From: UBA3206 sp964548855
GTDB taxonomy: Bacteria > Bacillota_I > Bacilli_A > Acholeplasmatales > Anaeroplasmataceae
Direction: 5' to 3'
DNA length: 25,084 bases
NCBI GenBank assembly: GCA_964548855.1
Contig: CAZJSR010000024.1
Location: 1 to 25,084, forward strand
Part shown: positions 22,578 to 25,084 of the stretch, one piece after another
Layout of the letters: every line of letters starts with the position of its first letter
Numbering within the stretch: position 1 is the first letter of the stretch
The notes under the pieces: model-generated
Told to the model about the DNA's origin: nothing
Seen by the model: the letters and a program-made list of their open reading frames with translations, nothing else
The model's database searches: none
Made by a program: the position numbers and the translations under genes

Positions 22578-23802
22578 AAAATGCCCATACACCATTTTCA
22601 AAAATAGTATATTCTTTATTATCTTTATCATAACCTTTAATTGATAAATCACTTGTACCAATCATAAAATCAACATGTACAACAGAGTTATTGAAATCAA
22701 TCTTTTCAAATTCTTCATCAGTCATTGTTTCATAACCAACTAAGTTATCTTTAAAAGCCATTCCAAATGCTAAATGACAACATGCATTTTCATCAAATAA
22801 GGTATTATAAAATAATAATCCGGTTTCATTAATAGGACTATTAAAAGGTACCAACGCTACTTCTCCTAAATAACATGAAGAATCATCTGCATTAATAATG
22901 CTTTCAAGCACATCTAGACCTTTTTTAGCCTCTACTTTAACACATTTTCCTTTTTCAAAATAGCATGTGAAATCTTCTATTAATGCACCGTTATAACTTA
23001 ACGGTTTTGTTGAATGAACAACTCCCTCTACTCCAAAACGATCTGGCATAGTAAAAACTTCTTCAGTTGGCATATTTGCCACATATTCTATCCCACTTGT
23101 ATTTTTTTCAGAAGCAGCTTGCCAAAGATGTTTTTCGTGTAATTTTATTGTTAGATCAGTTCCATTATTACTCTTATATTTTAAATATTTTAAATTCATT
23201 TTATTAAGTTTTTCACTCTTATTCTTTAAGTAAGTAACATGTTGATTCCAAGCTTCAACAGGATTTTTAGAATCAATTCTCGTAGTTTTTATAATCGCTT
23301 CCCATAACTTTTTCATCGCAACTTTTGGCTTTTCATTTGGGAATACTAAATTAGCCCATTCTTGACTAGGAACAGCTATAATAAGCCATTGATCCTTACT
23401 TTCGACCATATCACGATATTTTTTAATTGCTTTCCTTCTTTTTTGATTAATAGATATTATTTTTGTCATATCTAAATCTGAAAAAGCATTTGGATTATCG
23501 TCTTCAACATATATTCTACAAGGGATAGTTTGTGCTTCATAAGAAGCTTTATTAATTTCCCAATCTAAAACATTAGATAGTACTTCTTCTTTAGCATATT
23601 TATATGACAATTTACTAATATCTTCGTCATTCCATTCTATACTTACTTTTCGAGCTTTCGCTTTATAACATTCTTCTACAAGATAACTTGCAAATTCTCT
23701 TTGTCTTGTAGAAATATAAATAATAACATCTTGACCTTTCTTTAAATTAATTCCGATTTTTACCGCAACTTTTGCAAATCTTCTATATATTGTTTTATTC
23801 AT
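22576..23802 (-). CDS. M29 family metallo-aminopeptidase (AmpS/AmpT-like)
   Basis: M29 aminopeptidases are cytoplasmic two-metal enzymes that remove N-terminal residues from peptides. The product (408 residues, as in AmpS) has the thermophilic aminopeptidase pattern: KVAVKIGINLKKGQDVIIYIS near the N-terminus, ANMPTEEVFTMPDRFGVEG (metal-ligand glutamate), CYLGEVALVPFNSPI (second glutamate), YNTLFDENACCHLAFG (glutamate and histidine) and NSVVHVDFMIG (histidine and aspartate). All expected ligands are present. I chose ATG at 23802 (MNKTIYRRFAK), which fits family starts, over the TTG at 23838. Its GAGG lies about 14 nt upstream, inside a small CGAG..CTCG hairpin, so initiation may be modest. TATAAT at 23848-23843 could be its -10 box, without a good -35. 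The gene is divergent from the acetyltransferase gene. Confidence 0.93.
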   Translation of the reverse strand: MNKTIYRRFAKVAVKIGINLKKGQDVIIYISTRQREFASYLVEECYKAKARKVSIEWNDEDISKLSYKYAKEEVLSNVLDWEINKASYEAQTIPCRIYVEDDNPNAFSDLDMTKIISINQKRRKAIKKYRDMVESKDQWLIIAVPSQEWANLVFPNEKPKVAMKKLWEAIIKTTRIDSKNPVEAWNQHVTYLKNKSEKLNKMNLKYLKYKSNNGTDLTIKLHEKHLWQAASEKNTSGIEYVANMPTEEVFTMPDRFGVEGVVHSTKPLSYNGALIEDFTCYFEKGKCVKVEAKKGLDVLESIINADDSSCYLGEVALVPFNSPINETGLLFYNTLFDENACCHLAFGMAFKDNLVGYETMTDEEFEKIDFNNSVVHVDFMIGTSDLSIKGYDKDNKEYTIFENGVWAF

Positions 23803-23868
23803 AAAATCCGAGATAACCTCGAACTCACATCCTTTCAAAACAATTATATCATAAATAAATCTTTTTTG

Positions 23869-23877
23869 TGTTATAAT
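23869..23877 (+). promoter_or_regulatory. Extended -10 promoter of the acetyltransferase gene
   Basis: TGTTATAAT (23869-23877) is a full extended -10 element without a recognisable -35. The start should fall near 23884, giving a leader of only about 17 nt that contains GGAGGG. Confidence 0.55.
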
Positions 23878-23900
23878 CGAAATAATGGAGGGATTTTTTT

Positions 23901-24431
23901 ATGAAATTAGAAACAAAAAGATTAGTATTAAGAAATTGGTTAGAAACAGATTATAAGGAATTATATAATTTAGCAAAAGAAAAAGAAATTGGGTTAAATT
24001 GTGGTTGGCTACCACATACAAGTTTAAAAAATAGCCAAGAAATATTAAAAAAGTGTTTGATGAAAGATTTAACATTTGCAATAACTCTTAATAAAAAAAT
24101 AATTGGATGCATATCTATAATGTTAAAAGGTGAATCAGATATTACAGATGATAATAGTGCTGAAATTGGCTATTGGTTAGGTAAACCTTATTGGAATAAC
24201 AGCTTTATGCATGAGGCATTAGCTGAAATAATTAACTATTCATTTAATACTTTAAATTTAGAGAAAATATATGCATGCTACTTCACTAATAATGAACGTT
24301 CAAAGAATGCACAAATAAAATGCGGTTTTAAATATGATAAAAAGATAGATAATTATTATGTTAAAAATTTATCAGAGTATAGAGAGGTTATTGTAAATGT
24401 TTTATATAATGAAAAACACACTAAAAATTGA
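23901..24431 (+). CDS. GNAT acetyltransferase, RimJ/RimL-like
   Basis: The 176-residue protein opens with LETKRLVLRNWLETDYKELYNLA, the common N-terminus of RimJ/RimL-type N-acetyltransferases. It continues with the core strand IIGCISIMLKG and the GYWLGKPYWNNSFMHEALAEIINYSF region that binds acetyl-CoA in this group, although the usual G-x-G loop is changed to NNSF here. It ends with the EKIYACYFTNNERSKNAQIKCGFKYD segment typical of the family. Substrates range from ribosomal protein N-termini to antibiotics and cannot be told from sequence. TGGAGGG lies nine nt before ATG. Its 3' end overlaps the convergent pseudouridine synthase gene by 11 bp, with no terminator between them. Confidence 0.9.
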   Translation: MKLETKRLVLRNWLETDYKELYNLAKEKEIGLNCGWLPHTSLKNSQEILKKCLMKDLTFAITLNKKIIGCISIMLKGESDITDDNSAEIGYWLGKPYWNNSFMHEALAEIINYSFNTLNLEKIYACYFTNNERSKNAQIKCGFKYDKKIDNYYVKNLSEYREVIVNVLYNEKHTKN

Positions 24432-25071
24432 TTTTTTTTATCTCACCTGGCTTCATATCTTTTAACTCATAATTTCCAATTTTAATTCTTTTTAAGTTTT
24501 TCACTTTGTTATTACTTAATTTAACCATTCTTCTTATTTGCCTATAAATACCTTCTGACAAAACCATTTCCAAATTGAAATTATCAATTTGTTTCACTTC
24601 AAAATCTTTTGTAAGTTTATTATCTAAAACAACAGGTTTTATAATATTTTCCATAAATTCTTTTGTAATTATATTTTCAAGGGTTACAATATATACTTTT
24701 TTTTCATGAGAACTAGGATTGCAAATTCTATTAATAAATTCTCCGTCATTAGTAAGTATCATTAACCCCTCACTATTTTTATCAAGTCGTCCACACGGCA
24801 TTACTTTTTCTTTTATTGATATATTATTAATATAAGAATCTGATGTATCTTTAATGTCAGATAAAATTCCTATAGGTTTATAATATAAATAATATGAAAA
24901 ATGAAATCTATTAATAATAGTATCATCAACTTTTACAATATCATATTGTTTAACAATATAAGCTAATGATTTAATCTCATCATTAACTGTAATCCTGTTT
25001 GATTTATATAAATTCATTACTTCACTTTTTGTTTTATTGGCAAATACTTTAATATAACTCGATAATATCAT
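24421..25071 (-). CDS. RsuA/RluB/RluE-family rRNA pseudouridine synthase
   Basis: The 216-residue product has an N-terminal S4-like RNA-binding segment (residues 1-50, SEVMNLYKSNRITVNDEI). The catalytic domain follows: YYKPIGILSD, the catalytic-aspartate motif CGRLDKNSEGLMILTNDG (about residues 92-110), EKKVYIVTL, and EGIYRQIRRMVKLSNNKV near the end. This arrangement is that of RsuA, RluB, RluE or RluF, which modify one uridine in 16S or 23S rRNA; the exact site cannot be assigned. The protein is slightly short for the family, mainly in the S4 part. The start at 25071 is supported by AGGTTAAT a few bases upstream, at the very edge of the window, so a promoter would lie outside. Confidence 0.92.
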   Translation of the reverse strand: MILSSYIKVFANKTKSEVMNLYKSNRITVNDEIKSLAYIVKQYDIVKVDDTIINRFHFSYYLYYKPIGILSDIKDTSDSYINNISIKEKVMPCGRLDKNSEGLMILTNDGEFINRICNPSSHEKKVYIVTLENIITKEFMENIIKPVVLDNKLTKDFEVKQIDNFNLEMVLSEGIYRQIRRMVKLSNNKVKNLKRIKIGNYELKDMKPGEIKKINF

Positions 25072-25084
25072 AAATAATTAACCT

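Overview
This window is very AT-rich, has short intergenic gaps and clear Shine-Dalgarno sequences, and uses the standard code (TGA is a stop codon at 1289-1291). Gene content and order point to a monoderm Firmicute of the Bacilli/Erysipelotrichia/Mollicutes-related type, plausibly an uncultured anaerobic gut lineage. Markers are RecU next to a class A PBP, an RNase J, a SpoIIIE-family protein, DpaA, pyruvate formate-lyase and a giant BspA-type surface protein. The lineage is inferred; no 16S or other definitive marker lies here. I saw no tRNA, rRNA, CRISPR array, transposase or phage gene. The longest gap between genes is about 250 bp (8882-9128), and it holds a candidate small RNA.

Left part (1-8.9 kb): rarA (+) faces a minus-strand block read dpaA, RNase J, SpoIIIE-like. 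This is the order of the Bacillus subtilis dpaA-dpaB-asd-dapG-dapA-rnjB-tepA-spoIIIE locus with the middle genes missing. Two products look degenerate. The RNase J lacks several metal-binding histidines, as J2-type subunits do, and the SpoIIIE-like protein has lost its Walker A lysine and Walker B acidic pair. Then comes the classical recU-PBP1 pair (+), converging on tcdA (-).

Centre (8.9-12.6 kb): a minus-strand anaerobic pyruvate metabolism cluster, pflA, a thioredoxin-like gene, pflB, and a separate gene for the glycyl-radical domain. PFL is therefore split into two polypeptides, each with its own ribosome binding site. Just downstream is a promoter-hairpins-terminator unit of about 140 nt carrying two CAACCCCCTT linkers. 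It is either a small RNA or a leader of tcdA.

Right part (12.7-25.1 kb): a DJ-1/PfpI gene (+), then a 9.2-kb gene for an N-terminally anchored 3054-residue surface protein. That protein has alternating beta-rich modules, an InlB B-like repeat and a BspA-like LRR end, and it contains an apparently exact 519-bp internal duplication. An M29 aminopeptidase (-), a RimJ/RimL-type acetyltransferase (+) and an RsuA/RluB-type pseudouridine synthase (-) follow.

The points most worth attention are the split PFL, the C-rich small RNA, the mosaic giant protein, the dead SpoIIIE-like motor, and dyads placed at the predicted 5' ends of several transcripts. All homology calls come from reading motifs by eye; no database search was run.
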